Positions 26,011 to 37,265 are shown, numbered from the stretch's first letter. The stretch is 64,000 bases of DNA from Cristatella mucedo (GCA_009760855.2 WPIO01000013.1:5328501-5392500), one strand, 5' to 3'. Made by a program: numbers and translations. Notes: generated by a model not told the origin, from the letters alone.

Positions 26011-26199
26011 GCCGTCAGGCCGGCCACGACCTCAGGAGCAGAGTGGCTCACGAGGTGAAGGATGGCTCGAAGTCCCTGGTAGCGCACGGCATCGGCCTCG
26101 ATGCGTAGGCACTGATTGATGATCTGAGGTAGGCGGGCAACCTGCCGCGGCAGCAGACCAATGCTGCTGGCATTAGAGGCGGCAGCAGCAGCAGCAGCG
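26011..26199 (-). CDS. Armadillo/HEAT-repeat protein exon
   Basis: The exon encodes an alanine run, then IGLLPRQVARLPQIINQCLR and IEADAVRYQGLRAILHLVSH followed by SAPEVVAGLTA. The alternating amphipathic helices and the RYQGLRAILHLVSHSAPEV stretch are typical of armadillo/HEAT repeats. The donor is GC followed by GTGAGTG and joins in phase to the terminal exon. The acceptor GTGCAG at 26200-26202 is plausible but lies next to a GCT repeat, so the 5' boundary is less certain. Its entry phase does not match the exon at 27373, so one short exon may be missing between them. Confidence 0.72.
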
Positions 26200-27372
26200 C
26201 TGCACGTTAGAGTGGGCACCGCGAGCAGGTTTGCTAGGCCATTCGTTTATACGAATGCTGATGCATAGGACCCTTGGCAACGCACCGGATGCTAATGATG
26301 GCGGCGGCAAACGAAAGATTAGCAATAGCAAACTTTTGCAAACAACTTTCTCTTTATGATGCCTTGCTGTTCAGTAGGCAGGCCGCCGAGTTGCTCAGGC
26401 CCGTTAACAACCGAAGCTGGCCAAATAAGAAAACCGGTCGTTTGGTGGCGCCAGGCAAGCAGGAGAGGGGGCGGCAAGGCTCCGATCTGCTGGCACAGTT
26501 GGTAGCCTTAAAACTAAGAGAGGCAGGTGCTCCGACCCATCGGAGGAGTGCGAGAGCTAGTGCACAGCAGTGCGGACATCCCAGTGCTTCGGAACGGCAG
26601 CCGGCTCGGTCAGTCGATATAGCGAAGCTATGCTCTTCCCGGGCCGCATGCGCAGCAGCCGCAGGCAGCCTTTTGTAGCCTTTTTGGCATCGTCTACATC
26701 CCAGCACCTCTTAGGCCGCTGTGGCCTGACCTTTCGTGTGGAATCGTTTTTAATGATCTGCTGGCTAGAGCTGCTCGGGAGCTCACGGTGGTGGCCTTGG
26801 ATGCTTATCCAGAGAGTATAATTAATCACACGTGTCTGCTGCTGACAGTAGGTGTGGTCACCGGCCAGAGGCCAGAGCTGCTCAGTGGCCGGTGAATGAA
26901 CAGCTGCCCAGACCCAAGACCGGATTGCTGAGTGCTTGAGCAAGCCTAAGCAGCTTTGGTGGCTGGCTGCCAGCCGGCCAGCCGCATGCATGCATGCAGT
27001 GCCGCGCGAAACTGAAAGCACATATACTAGGCACACCTTACTGTCACTAGTGCATGGGCACACTCTGGAGCTAAGGCAGGCACTAATGGCGAAGCAAGCT
27101 AATGGCAGCCGCGAAAGCTCAGAGAGAAAGGACTCAGCCGGGCGCTACCTTAATTAGACATATCCGCAGAGGTTTATTAGGCTGACGAGGCTGCATATTG
27201 GTATGATCAAGACCATAAATGCAGAGCCTGCAGACTAATGAGCTGAAGTCAAATAGTGTGGCAGTTAGGCTCAGAAGCCTAGTGTGGCTAAGCACTAAGT
27301 ATCAGTATCTCTGTGTTCAGCGGCTGCTCACGTAAGTAGGAGCACGGCATGTCAACCAAGTATTTGCTTTAC

Positions 27373-27504
27373 CAGGACTGAAGCACTACTCTTGCACCGG
27401 CAGAAATTGGCAATGGTTCGGGCAGCCTCTATGACCAGCTCCGCCGTCCGTGAGTGATGGCTTAGAATGTCAAACACGTGGCCGATGTATATCAGTAGAG
27501 GCTC
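27373..27504 (-). CDS. Armadillo/HEAT-repeat protein exon
   Basis: A 44-codon exon with the strong acceptor GTTTATTTTTAG and donor CTG followed by GTAAAGC, phase 0 at both ends. It encodes EPLLIYIGHVFDILSHHSRT and AELVIEAARTIANFCRCKS. The A-x-x-x-I-A-N-F-C pattern is the typical third helix of an armadillo repeat. It joins directly in phase to the exon at 30110-30229, giving a continuous repeat. Confidence 0.82.
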
Positions 27505-28245
27505 CTAAAAATAAACCAACTCTATGCCGAATCTGACCAACAGTAATAGGCATCTCATTTGCAACGAAACTATGCCCATTAGCGATCGAGCAAAAAACAA
27601 AACAATACTCCATTGATCCCGGCCTGTCGGCCTGTCATCATTCCGGGAAGCCTCACACAGACTGAGCAGGTGTTAGGCTGGAGGGTTTTAAATGGCACGA
27701 TCGAAGCAGCCTATGATGGCCTAGCCTAGGATGTTGAATGGCTCCAGGAGTCGTGGAAGAAGATGAAACAGCTGCCAGGAACGATTTCATTGGAGACTAT
27801 TGACGACTTGCGCTCTGCATGGCCAAAACTGCAGAGAGGACTTCGACAAGCCGATGTACAATGCTGACCTCGGTGCTGCTGCCGATCTCACGCCTCTCAA
27901 ACAGCTGCTGCCTCTCTAGTAAATCTGAACATGCAGTGCATGACCTAAAGGCCTGTCGGAAAGGGCCGATGAGCACATACATTTTCACCTTCTGTGGGTG
28001 GGAATAGCTAACCTTTAGCTACTCGAACCAATGGCAAGACCACTTAGCTACTGACTCCACGGGCTCTTAAAATCTCGTTTTAAAGAGCTTTCTGCCACTG
28101 GTGGCCACTTACTTACTTGTCCGAGCCAGATCTCTAAAGTCACGTTCGCGTGTGCTTGTAGTACTGGTGGAACAAACAATTTTTCACCGACCCAATTTTA
28201 AAACAAATCTGAACATAGAGAATAGGAGACTTGAGGCGAGGAGGT

Positions 28246-28436
28246 GAGACGTAATGGCTCGCTAGGTAAGGCGGTTGCTTTCACGACCTCGGTCCCAAGG
28301 TCGTGGGTTCGAATCCTGCAGTGGGAGATCCTTTATCGCCACTGCAAGCGGTGGTGATAGCCGTAAAGGCTCTTCTGTCGCTATACAAAAAGAGGCTGTT
28401 AAATCAGCTGGTATAATAAATAATAATAATAGTCAA
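28246..28436 (+). mobile_element. SINE family 2 (tRNA-derived)
   Basis: A tRNA-like head is visible: A box in TGGCTCGCTAGGTAAGGCGG, a GACCTCGGTCCCAAGGTC stem, and B box GGGTTCGAATCCTGC. A unique body follows (CGCCACTGCAAGCGGTGG, TCTTCTGTCGCTATACAAAA) and an ATAATAAATAATAATAATAG tail. Related copies are at 31030-31165 (reverse), 40738-40835 and 41295-41450. An RNA polymerase III internal promoter is implied by the boxes. Confidence 0.85.
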
Positions 28437-28449
28437 AGAGAAGAAAGCT

Positions 28450-28540
28450 CAGCCTCTGTGCTCGAATACTCACATGATTGTGAGTGTTCGAGCACAGAGG
28501 CTGATGAGGGGAAACACTCACATGATTGTGAGTGTTGCCC
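28450..28540. repeat. Paired inverted repeats with a shared TGAT loop
   Basis: Arms of 25 bp at 28450-28474 and 28479-28503 are complementary except for one T/C position and enclose the loop TGAT. A second, shorter hairpin at 28513-28536 repeats the loop and the inner 10 bp of each arm (AACACTCACA and TGTGAGTGTT). It lies immediately 3' of a SINE family 2 copy. Confidence 0.9.
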
Positions 28541-28789
28541 TTTTATTTGTATGGACTGGTTCGTGAAATATGTTTTTGACCACGCATGAATGCCAAGGTC
28601 CAGTAATGATTTCAGCTTATTAAACCGCTACGATCAACACACGTCGAGTCCTCAAGGCTTCACGGAGTAACTAGTCGGGTACAGGGTCTATGCATGCATA
28701 CCTAGGTGAGGGAAGAGAAAATTGGCTACTGCGGTAGAAGTCGGAGGTGAAATGCAGCCTCAGAACAAAAGTAATTTCAATACCCACAA

Positions 28790-28950
28790 AAATACAAAAT
28801 ATAATTCATTTGTATAGCACCCCAAGAGAACTTAATCTCTATTCAGGCGCTTCTCATTTGCCACGGAGCTCGAGCCTGCGACGTTGGCCATCAACTTCAC
28901 CTTGACCTCGGTCGGGCGAGCACCTTAACCACTGGGCCAATCCAGTGTGG
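28790..28950 (-). mobile_element. SINE family 1 (tRNA-derived)
   Basis: Reverse-oriented: an AATACAAAATATAATTC tail end, then a stem-loop with arms AGCACC...AGAGA and TCTCT...AGGCGCT. A B box (complement of CACGGAGCTCGAGCCTGCG) and an A-box-like segment in the complement of CACCTTAACCACTGGGCCA follow. The layout equals that of 39260-39404. Confidence 0.85.
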
Positions 28951-29580
28951 TAAAAATTTGGGTAAAAAGAAGCCATCTACTGAACGTGAACGTAAAGAAT
29001 TAGCCATGCATGCATCGATAGCTGCTGAGGTTATTCTTAGATTTCATTATTGGGTGACCCAAAGTGTGATTACCTGCTTCTGCTGCATACGAATTAAATT
29101 CTGCTCCAAAGCTTATGATGCAAGCAATTTTTTCAAATTTAGTTCAGAAAGCAACTGCCCTGGTATATTTGTAGCACAGCGCCGGCCTGACTCAGCTTTA
29201 GAGTGCATGAGAATTGCTCAGCAGGAAACACCTCTGTCCTAGAGCACGGGGACGCAGAGGTCGCTGAGGTGATTGATATTGGCTGGGTTGTCAACCCCAT
29301 TGTCCCAGCTAGTTATATAATGATAGGGCGATGCTCATGAGGCCTCTTCTTCATCTTCGGCTCTGTCTCAACGCCATTGCCGGTAGTTGCCGGACTCATT
29401 TCTCTGAAAGCGAGGGAGGAGGGCAGGCTGTTCGCTGGCGATTGAGGGACAGGACGAGACAGCGCCATGAAGATTCGGTGGACGCCACCGAATACGGTCA
29501 TATAGCGCCGTGCATGCATTTTGTGTTTCTTCTGTGTTTACAGTGTTATTTTCTGTGTTTTCCGTGTTGTTCTGTGTTAC

Positions 29581-29581
<1 letters not shown>

Positions 29582-29619
<38 letters not shown>

Positions 29620-29640
29620 CGCGTGCGCGCGCACGCACGT
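29582..29640. repeat. (GT)n microsatellite with GC-rich end
   Basis: A GT array interrupted once by ATAT, ending in GCGCGTGCGCGCGCACGCACG, which is itself palindromic and could adopt a Z-DNA or cruciform structure. Confidence 0.93.
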
Positions 29641-29988
29641 GGTGGAATCGGAGCCCTAGTTCTCCAGTCACGGTCTAGGCTCCGGTTCGGGCTTCTCGTC
29701 TTATTCGGGTCGTTCCCCACAATAGACTTAGGTAGCCTAAGTTCGGGGCACGTATTCCCTCCGAAAGAGTGCTTGCGCTGTTGAGAGCGTGCGAGGAGTG
29801 TGGAGATAAAACTGAGCTAGACGCGAAGCGACTTTGTGCGCTTGCGAATAAAATTCAGTAAAATCCCCAATTTTTGTCTCGCTTTCCGATTCACGCCGCG
29901 GACTCACGACCCCCTTTAGTAACGGTAAGTAGGTCAGTGCCAGAAACCCTCGTTTCGTGGCGGCCTGCTTATTGGGCGCAGATTTCGC

Positions 29989-30045
29989 ACCGAACGGCAT
30001 TAGGCGCTAGGTAAGCGACCGAACGCATTAGGCGCTAGGTAAGCG
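29989..30045. repeat. Tandem duplication of about 28 bp
   Basis: ACCGAACG(G)CATTAGGCG followed by CTAGGTAAGCG occurs twice in direct succession, with a one-base length difference. It does not overlap an exon. Confidence 0.9.
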
Positions 30046-30109
30046 ACAGGTTGAACCTACTCCGCTGAGCCTTTGGCGTTACACCTGGTATATTGATAGA
30101 GATGCTCAC

Positions 30110-30229
30110 CTGATTCTGCATATAGAATGCCACGTTGCCTATAAGAGCAACTGCAAACCTCATCAGCTCCATGTCGTCGGTGCCAGACTGAAAAGTCTTG
30201 ATTATGTTCTGGCCATTTGTGAAATCATT
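30110..30229 (-). CDS. Armadillo/HEAT-repeat protein exon
   Basis: An exon of exactly 40 codons, phase 0 at both ends, with acceptor GGTTTTCAG and donor CAG followed by GTGAGCA. It encodes NDFTNGQNIIKTFQSGTDDM and ELMRFAVALIGNVAFYMQNQ. The second half (LMRFAVALIGNVAFYMQN) is a clear armadillo-repeat helix pair. It joins in phase to 37266-37447 upstream and 27373-27504 downstream. Confidence 0.85.
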
Positions 30230-31029
30230 CTGAAAACCAAACAGAATTCGCTGTTTTAGTCTTTTTTTAGATACTCTAAGCGATCCGAAACCACAGTACT
30301 TTTAATAAATGTGCAATAAGTGCACAGACACGAGGTGTATTTCAAATGGACTTAGTGAGGGCTGAATGACGGTTTAATTTCAGGCTCATAGAAAGGTGTT
30401 TTTGAGTGTAAGGCTAAGAGCCTTGGCACAGACTGGGCGTGACAGGAAGTCAAGGAAATGTGATGCCACATATCCTATTTTCCTGACCCGGTGCCGTAAC
30501 TATCGGACATAAGGAGAAGTGCTTTCTTCTAAATGTGTTCATTTGATTAAAAAACTTAAAACGGCTTTGTGCCATCAGTATGCTCACGCAGTTTCCTTTT
30601 GCTATGATAAGGAAATAATAACTATTATAGACAGGCAGTGCCCACAGTTTGCCCGATAAACCTGTATAAAAACCATCGGTGGTCACAGGAAGTGTTACGA
30701 ACACCCCTTCGGTTCAAGAGCCAAAGTCCTCGGCCACAAACACAGAGCTGCTAACTGGTGCTATGTCCTTGCAGATGCATGGCAAATGCTGGTGGAACTG
30801 GCAACTCTAAGCATGACTAGCAAGTGGATGCATGCCGATGAAAGATGGTGCGCCGACGGTAGCCGAGCACGGCTGCAATCAAGAGCACTCACAACTAAAC
30901 ATAAAAATCCACGACTAACTAAAGGCAATCTATTCGTCAGCCAAAGAGAGCTACGTGTTTGCACAGCACCAGCCATAGCATAAAAAATACAAGCTGATTA
31001 AACAGCCTTTTTTGTATAGTGACAGAAGA

Positions 31030-31165
31030 GCATTTACGGCTATCACCACTGCTTGCAGTAGCAATAAAGGATCGCTCACCGAAGAAATCGAACCCACGAC
31101 CTCAGGACCGAGATCGTGAAAAGCAACTGCCTAACCTAGTGAGCCATCACGGCTCACCACACCCA
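31030..31165 (-). mobile_element. SINE family 2 (tRNA-derived)
   Basis: Reverse complement of the family 2 head: B box GGGTTCGATTTC, the stem ACGATCTCGGTCCTGAGGTC, and A box TGGCTCACTAGGTTAGGC. The body beyond the B box is short. Confidence 0.82.
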
Positions 31166-31199
31166 TACAGCACGAAGTACAAAGAACTAGCCACTGCGT

Positions 31200-31900
31200 C
31201 AAATGACCATTAATTTTTAAACTATATATATATGTATGACATTCCCGGTTCGTAATTCTTACAATTCGAGAACGGCCAACAGACTCTGGCATAATCATAA
31301 TACGATCGACTGAGGATGCCAGCTTTTCAGGAGGTTTTCAGATGTTGTAGAGAAACTCTTTTGCAGCTTATTGCTTCTTATTGGGAAGGTATTGTGATTC
31401 GCCTTTCGTGTGCATGTACCTGCTTACACTGTGTCTGCTTTTGTGGATGTTACCACCAATCGTTTGGTAATGCTTTCTATACAGCCTCTAAAGTACACAG
31501 AAAGAGATTCAGTTCTCTGAGAGGTGCCATACAAATGTATTATTTTTATTATTGATCATCTGCCATAGTTCAGGGGGTGTCTGGGTAGAGCAATCGGGAG
31601 CAACGTAGCTGAAAGTTAGGATCGCTAGGCGACTCGACTATGTCTACTATAGGTAGTTCTGACCTGTTCACTAGATTCCGTAGCTGATTTTAAAAGTATT
31701 TGGAAAATCCACAGCCGAGGACTCCCCAGAAATGCTCAGAAATCCTCTCTTTCGTCGAAAAGACCAACCGACCAGACCGACACCAAGAGAAACAGAGGTC
31801 TCACAGGTTACCTCCCGAATTGCATCACACGGGTTAAGGTGTAGGGGTGGTCTTCAACTTAGTCAGGGCTTAGGGCGGGCAACATGATGGCAATGCTTTG
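31200..31900. other. No supported gene
   Basis: An intron-like stretch. The sequence AGTACACAGAAAGAGATTCA GTTCTCTGAGAGGTGCCATA, ending in TATTATTTTTATTATTG at about 31490-31553, is a short plus-strand LINE A 3' end with its stem-loop. Nothing else is recognised. Confidence 0.6.
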
Positions 31901-31904
31901 CCCA

Positions 31905-32050
31905 CAAAGGTGCTTGCCCGTTAACGGTCAAGGTACTCACATTTACGGCCGAGTTTGTGGGCTCGAGCCCTGCGGCATACGTGAAGCACCTCGTGGATAG
32001 AGACTCAGGTCTCTTATCAGGGCTATACAGACGAATTGCATTTCTCTATA
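31905..32050 (+). mobile_element. SINE family 1 (tRNA-derived)
   Basis: Forward-oriented copy: an A-box-like segment in CCGTTAACGGTCAAGGTACT, B box GGGCTCGAGCCCTGCGG, then ACGTGAAGCACCTCGTGGATAG, AGACTCAGGTCTCTTATCAG and GGCTATACAGACGAATTGC. The 3' stem-loop is partly degraded. Confidence 0.75.
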
Positions 32051-33290
32051 TCATATCCCTAGTTCTCACCCAGTGAAACAAGCAGCCAGCCACTCTAGAC
32101 GCTGAGCCGTAATCCACTGACGTACCGAGGCAGAAAGGCCGCCCGGAAAAGCTCTTTAGCTTTAAATCTGAAGAAATGAGGAGAGCTCATTTTCGGAAAG
32201 TCCGCTGCTCTAGACCGAGGCGGCTGAATGCAGAAGCTTTTGTGAAAGCCCATGAAAGAGAACGCTGGTAGAGCCCGAAGTGGCGGCTCGAAGGCGCTGC
32301 CTGGCAGTATGCCTGGCGGCATCTAGGCCCATCTAAATGCAGAAAAGGGAAAATACTCTCCCCAGTAGAAAACAAATCGAAGCCGTAGGCCGAACGCTAG
32401 CATTCTGGAAGGGCCTTTTAGCCCTCCCGAAGCGATCGGCTTCTGACATCATTCTGGAGGGCCCGGAGCTGTGTGAGCAAAAGGATGAGCTATTTGCAAA
32501 CGTTGTCTAAAGGGAAATTGTCATAACTATTTTTGAGAGTTTGAAGGTTCTTGCCCGAAGGAGATATTTACGTGTTTAGCTGTTCCGAAACTAATTTTTC
32601 TAGCATGTTTGATAGGAACGACAATAGGAAAACTCAGTAGAAGTTGCTCAAGCTCTTCTGATCTAGTGTCGATTTCCTAACGAGCTGCCTGACAGTAGCC
32701 TCATCAAGATATGCCGGAATAGAACATGAGATCAAGGACGAAGCAATCGCTATGTTAGTCAGGCCTAGCAGCCCTACATCCACGTATCTCAATAGGGGAT
32801 CTGCAGGTATGAGATTAAGAGGGCAAGTTAGGCTCTTAGGCTGGTTGACAACTCGAGATGAGGCTCGCCGATGCTTAAAGGAGGACAGTGCGATAAAGCA
32901 AGGAATAAAACAATAAAAAATATTTACAATGGAGGATGTTACTTAAGGGATGGACCCTCTGATTTTGTCAATCTTGCTGCTAAGTGATCATCACTGCGAG
33001 GGTTGCTAGATATGGTACTGACTTATGTGGTTAGGCGACGGTTGATGGTCGACATCAAGCATTTTGGTCTGTGCATATATGATCAAACTATGCTCTTTTA
33101 GAAGCTAGACTTGGGGGTCAAAGTCTCCCAGCCCCTTCGAGCCCCTTCCCTGCAGAGCAAGACATCGGCAGCAAGTACTAATCAAGCATTCTTTGTGGCT
33201 GGGAGATCCAAATAGAACTCCATGGCATATTTCTAATGTATATAATGAGGGTAGATGTCTTAAATTTCAAGTTCAAAAAATTAATAGTAA
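32050..33290. other. No supported gene; possible remote LINE A remnants
   Basis: About 1.2 kb without an exon I can support. The segment 32940-33130 (GATGGACCCTCTGATTTTGT, ATTTTGGTCTGTGCATATAT, GAAGCTAGACTT) resembles the LINE A region between endonuclease and reverse transcriptase in reverse orientation, as seen at 56600-56848. Confidence 0.45.
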
Positions 33291-33295
33291 CAAAT

Positions 33296-33712
33296 GGCAG
33301 CAAGACATTTATATTGCACCAGAACCAGATTTCTTTCTAGGATCTTAATATATGCTGGAAAGGAAGCATATCAATATGGTTAATTTGTCACAACTTGCAT
33401 ACGTTCAGAACACATAGGCATACAAAGGACAACTCACTCAAACAAAGGCCGTGAAGAGCAGATGGGCTTTAGATTCTTTTTGAATGTCGATAAATAAGGA
33501 GATAACACGATGTCAATCGGTAGTGAGTGCTAGGCTTCGAGAGTGTAGTAGCTGACAGTATCTCGACAAGATTTGAAGTCCATTAGAGGCACTACCAAAC
33601 GATCAGATTAAACAGAGCTGGTGGTGCGACACAGGCAGGATTAGGAGGTATTTCAGATAGGTAGGCCAAAGCAAAATAATGGAGGGATCTAGAGGTGAGT
33701 CACTGAATTTTA
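33296..33712 (-). mobile_element. LINE family A 3' fragment, diverged
   Basis: Reverse-oriented tail and 3' region (ACATTTATATTGCACC, TTTCTTTCTAGGATCTTAAT, then AAGGAAGCATATCAATATGG) followed by decayed reverse-transcriptase C-terminus. The stem pairing is lost. It abuts a second copy in the same orientation. Confidence 0.7.
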
Positions 33713-34545
33713 ATAAAATAACAATACTAATATACTTGTATAGCACCCTCTGAGAACTAAATCTCTTTCTAAGCACTTTACATATGCTGTAAAGGAAGAA
33801 TTTCAATAAGGTTAGTGATAGCATGCACAGTGTCAGCACACAAAGGTCTATTCACAAGGACTCAGATAATGCTGTGAGCAACAGGTGCATTATTAGCTTC
33901 CTTTGAAATGCCGTCAAGTCAGACGATGTCGTCGACGTCAGTCTGGAGTGAGTTCCAGGCTTTGGGAGCATACGAACTAAAGACAAGGTCTCCAAACGAT
34001 TTGAAATTGTTTCGAGGTACAGGCAAATGACCTGAGTCAGATGAGTGGGTTATACGATGCCTAGCCTGCCTGGAGAGTAGTTCTGATAGCTAGACTGGAG
34101 CAAGAAAATAAAAGGACCTAAAGTGAGTGACGAAAATCTTGCAGTCGATGCGCTGCTTGAGGAAAAGTCAGGGCAGATTGGTGAGCAAGGGGATGGGTGA
34201 GAAGTCGTGTAATGTGGCAATTGCTAATTTACGACAGACAGCCCTAACTGCTAAGTTTTGCACTAACTGTAAGCATCTTCCTGCACACTTAACAAGACCT
34301 AAAAGTAGCAAGTTACAGAAATATAGCCAGGATATCACAAATGCTTAACCAGCTTAACTGGGGTGTCTTTATCTAAGCAAGTCCAAGTTTTTGCAATGTT
34401 ACATAGCTGAAAGTACGTAGACTTGACTGTGGAGCTGATGCACTCATCTAGTGAAGGGTCGTTTTGGAAGAGTACACCTGGATTGCACGAGAATGCAACA
34501 AGATTTTGGGATCGAGCCAATTTGGAGGATTCAGAGACTAGAGCA
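33713..34545 (-). mobile_element. LINE family A 3' fragment
   Basis: TTTTAATAAAATAACAATAC then TATAGCACCCTCTGAGAACTA AATCTC marks the tail. The body extends about 800 bp and includes the reverse complement of the VFQSSLSLDD-like and LQLVQNSAARLVC-like regions in broken frames. Confidence 0.78.
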
Positions 34546-34750
34546 GCCAGTAATAATAATAACAATAACAATGCATTTGTTATAGCACCCTCAGAGAACT
34601 CAATCTCTTTCTAGGCATTTCATATCTGATGTAAAGGAAAGGAGGTCTTTCAGATAGATGTGATAGACAGTGATACTCCATGGTTTGCATTGTCGAGGGA
34701 GTCGATGATCAGAGTTATTTGGGCAGGATGCTATTTAGAAGGCACAAGAG
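34546..34750 (-). mobile_element. LINE family A 3' end, short fragment
   Basis: AATAATAATAACAATAACAA then TATAGCACCCTCAGAGAACTC AATCTCTTTCTAGGCATTTC; a third consecutive copy in the same direction. Confidence 0.8.
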
Positions 34751-34756
34751 ATAAGG

Positions 34757-35671
34757 TGAATGTAATGTAATGAATCTCTGTCTGTAACTCCACAAAGCCA
34801 TAAAGACTAAGTGAGTGCTACGCAGGAGAGTTTTGTATAGTGCACTCACAGCCTGAGCGGCTTTCGGTATGCATTCGGTAGCCAACAGACTTCATCTCAT
34901 GCAACAGAGAGAAAGTGGGAAGCATAGCAGAGTTAGGAAAGCAGTTGAGGTATAGTAGCGTGGAAGTAGCAGCTCAGGACCACTGAAAAGAATGAGCCAT
35001 AGTCGGCAGCAGGAGAGTAGTTGTCGTTGCCAAAGAATTGTGGAAGCGAGTTCCACAGTAATAATAATAATAATAATAATAATACACTTGATAAAGCGCC
35101 CTCAGAGAACTTAATCTTTCTCTAGGCACTTTACATTTGCTGCAAAGGGAAATGCAATTGAATGGTGAGTAAAATCACAGTCTAGGACCTGCAGAGCTAA
35201 AGCTTCTGTCGCCAACGGTCTTAAAGCGAAGAATGGAACAGCTAATTTATTGTCAATACAGGACCTGAGGGCACGAAGAGGCTGAAACTGGTACAGCAAT
35301 TCAGCTAGGTATGGAGGAGCCAAGCCGTGGTGGGCCTTGTGGGTCAGCGTACGAACTTTGCTCTGTATCCGTTGATCAAACGGCAGCCATCGTAGCTCTT
35401 TTAGCAAAGGAGACACGTGGTCAAAACTCTGGGACTTACGAAAGACTAGCTTTGCAGCTATATTCACAGCCAGCTGCAGTGGCCTAGTTGCTTTCTTTGG
35501 TAGCCCAGCCAAAAGAGAGTTACAATAATCAAGCCGAGACAGAACTAAGGAGCTAGTTACATTTTTTGCAAGCCACCGTGGAAGACAGCTCCTAATCTTA
35601 GATAGGGATCGGAGTGATGGCTAGCTGTAGAAGCAGTCTTCTCAATGAAGCCATTAAAATTTAGGCAGCTG
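34757..35671 (-). mobile_element. LINE family B 3' fragment, interrupted
   Basis: Reverse-oriented family B copy. The tail (GTAATGTAATGAATCTCTGT) is at the low-coordinate end. The frame reads HVSPLLKELRWLPFDQRIQS, LTHKAHHGLAPPYLAELLYQ and further upstream codons up to about 35671. A LINE A 3' end (35059-35175) is inserted in the middle and splits the frame. Confidence 0.88.
35059..35175 (-). mobile_element. LINE family A 3' end nested in LINE B
   Basis: Only the AAT tail, the stem-loop and about 60 bp of 3' region are present, ending at AGTAAAAT. CACAG(T) is found on both sides (35054-35058 and 35176-35180). The uninterrupted family B sequence at 57131-57145 has this word once, so it is a short target-site duplication. 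Confidence 0.88.
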
Positions 35672-35676
35672 TCAAA

Positions 35677-36770
35677 AATAATAATAATAATAATAATAAT
35701 ATTGCACTTGATAAAGCGCCCTCAGAGAACTTAATCTCTTTCTAGGCGCTTTACATTTGCTGCAAAGTGATACGCAATAGAATAGTAAGTAAAATCATGC
35801 TTGAAAAACAAACAAAATGAATAACATGGTTAGGGGTTACATGCACTGGGTCAGCATGCAAATGTGGTTAGTGGCAGCATGAACAGTGTCAGCACGCATA
35901 AGCACATCGAGGACGAATCACAAGGACCCACTAAATGCTGTCCTAAATAGGAATGTTTTTAAGTTTCTTTTAAATGTGGTCAGGTCAGGGGATGTTCTGA
36001 TGCAGGTCGGGAGGGAGTTCCAGGCTGTGGGAGCATACGAGCTAAATGCACGGTCTCCAAAGGATTTAAGGTTTGTACGAGGTATTTCTAGACTGTTGGA
36101 TTCCGAAAAGCGAGTGGTACGATGCTTTGCCTGATGGGGTAGTATATCTGAAAGGTAGGCTGGAGCCATAGAATGAAGAGACCTAAAAGTGAGCGACAAA
36201 ACCTTGAAGTCAATCCGTTGCTTGACTGGTAAAATGACACTTCAATTTCGAGCACGTGGTATGGTCGCACGACAGCATTACTTATTAGAAGAGCAAAGCC
36301 TTTTAATCCAGCCACATGCTTAGGGTGAGCTGCAGTTCGGTGCTATCGTCATTTAGTTTTAAGAAGTTTTCCGACATCCAGGATGATCCAATGTCGGCAA
36401 GGCAAGCATTCAGTTTCTCAGTTGCTGCAGCAGATTCCGAAGGTTTGAAGGACAAATACAGCCGAGTATCGTCAGCATAAAAGTGATATCATATTCCATG
36501 GGCCTTTATCACTTTTCTCAGAGGTTGAGTATTAATGGAGAACAGCAAGTGACCGAGGATGGACCCTTGAGGGACTCCACAGGTGACCCGTCTCGTATGT
36601 GAGACCGGACCCCCACACGACACGGATTGAACACGATCAGACAAGTACGATTTGAACCACGCCAGTGCCTCGTCTGCCAGACCGATCTCATCCACCATTT
36701 CACAGTGCACATTGCCACTTGTGGTCATCTTCAGCCATACTATATTATACATATATACTATACTATATAA
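35677..36770 (-). mobile_element. LINE family A, reverse-transcriptase part and 3' end
   Basis: About 1.1 kb in reverse orientation: AAT tail, stem-loop, 3' region, then codons for SLHSMAPAYLSDILPHQAKH. After a rearranged stretch it encodes ALAWFKSYLSDRVQSVSCGG and GVPQGSILGHLLF, which are reverse-transcriptase motifs. Internal sequence is missing between the two parts, and frames are broken. Confidence 0.85.
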
Positions 36771-36825
36771 TACTTCAGCTACCTATAGTCAATCAAAATT
36801 AAGATTGAGAATGTGTGTTGTGTGC

Positions 36826-36832
36826 TAGTGTG

Positions 36833-36874
<42 letters not shown>

Positions 36875-36895
36875 TGCGTGCGTGTGTGTGTGCCT
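36826..36895. repeat. (GT)n microsatellite
   Basis: Mostly perfect GT repeat with CGCGTGCGTGCG interruption near 36870. Confidence 0.95.
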
Positions 36896-37265
36896 GAGAA
36901 TGCATGCATGCACGGGAATATGTGTGGCAGTAATGCAGATTCTAAAAAATTGCAGACAAACAGATGCTGTCGAGAAATATCGATATACCTGGAGTATAAG
37001 CAGTCCATGTTCCTCAGACGTTGCAGCCACATTGGCCAGCACACGGAATGCATAGCACTGTGTCTATAAAAGAGATGTCGCGAGCATATAGCTGGCATAC
37101 GGCAGCAAATTAGTAGCTAACAATATGGTCATGCTAGACATTTACTCATTAGACAGACCAAAGAGCTATAACATTTTGCAGCAGCAACGTTTGTCCAATG
37201 ACGCCCAGCAACGATTGGCTGTTTGGCATCAAAAGGCAATGCTGATGACTTGCAGCAGCACTGAC

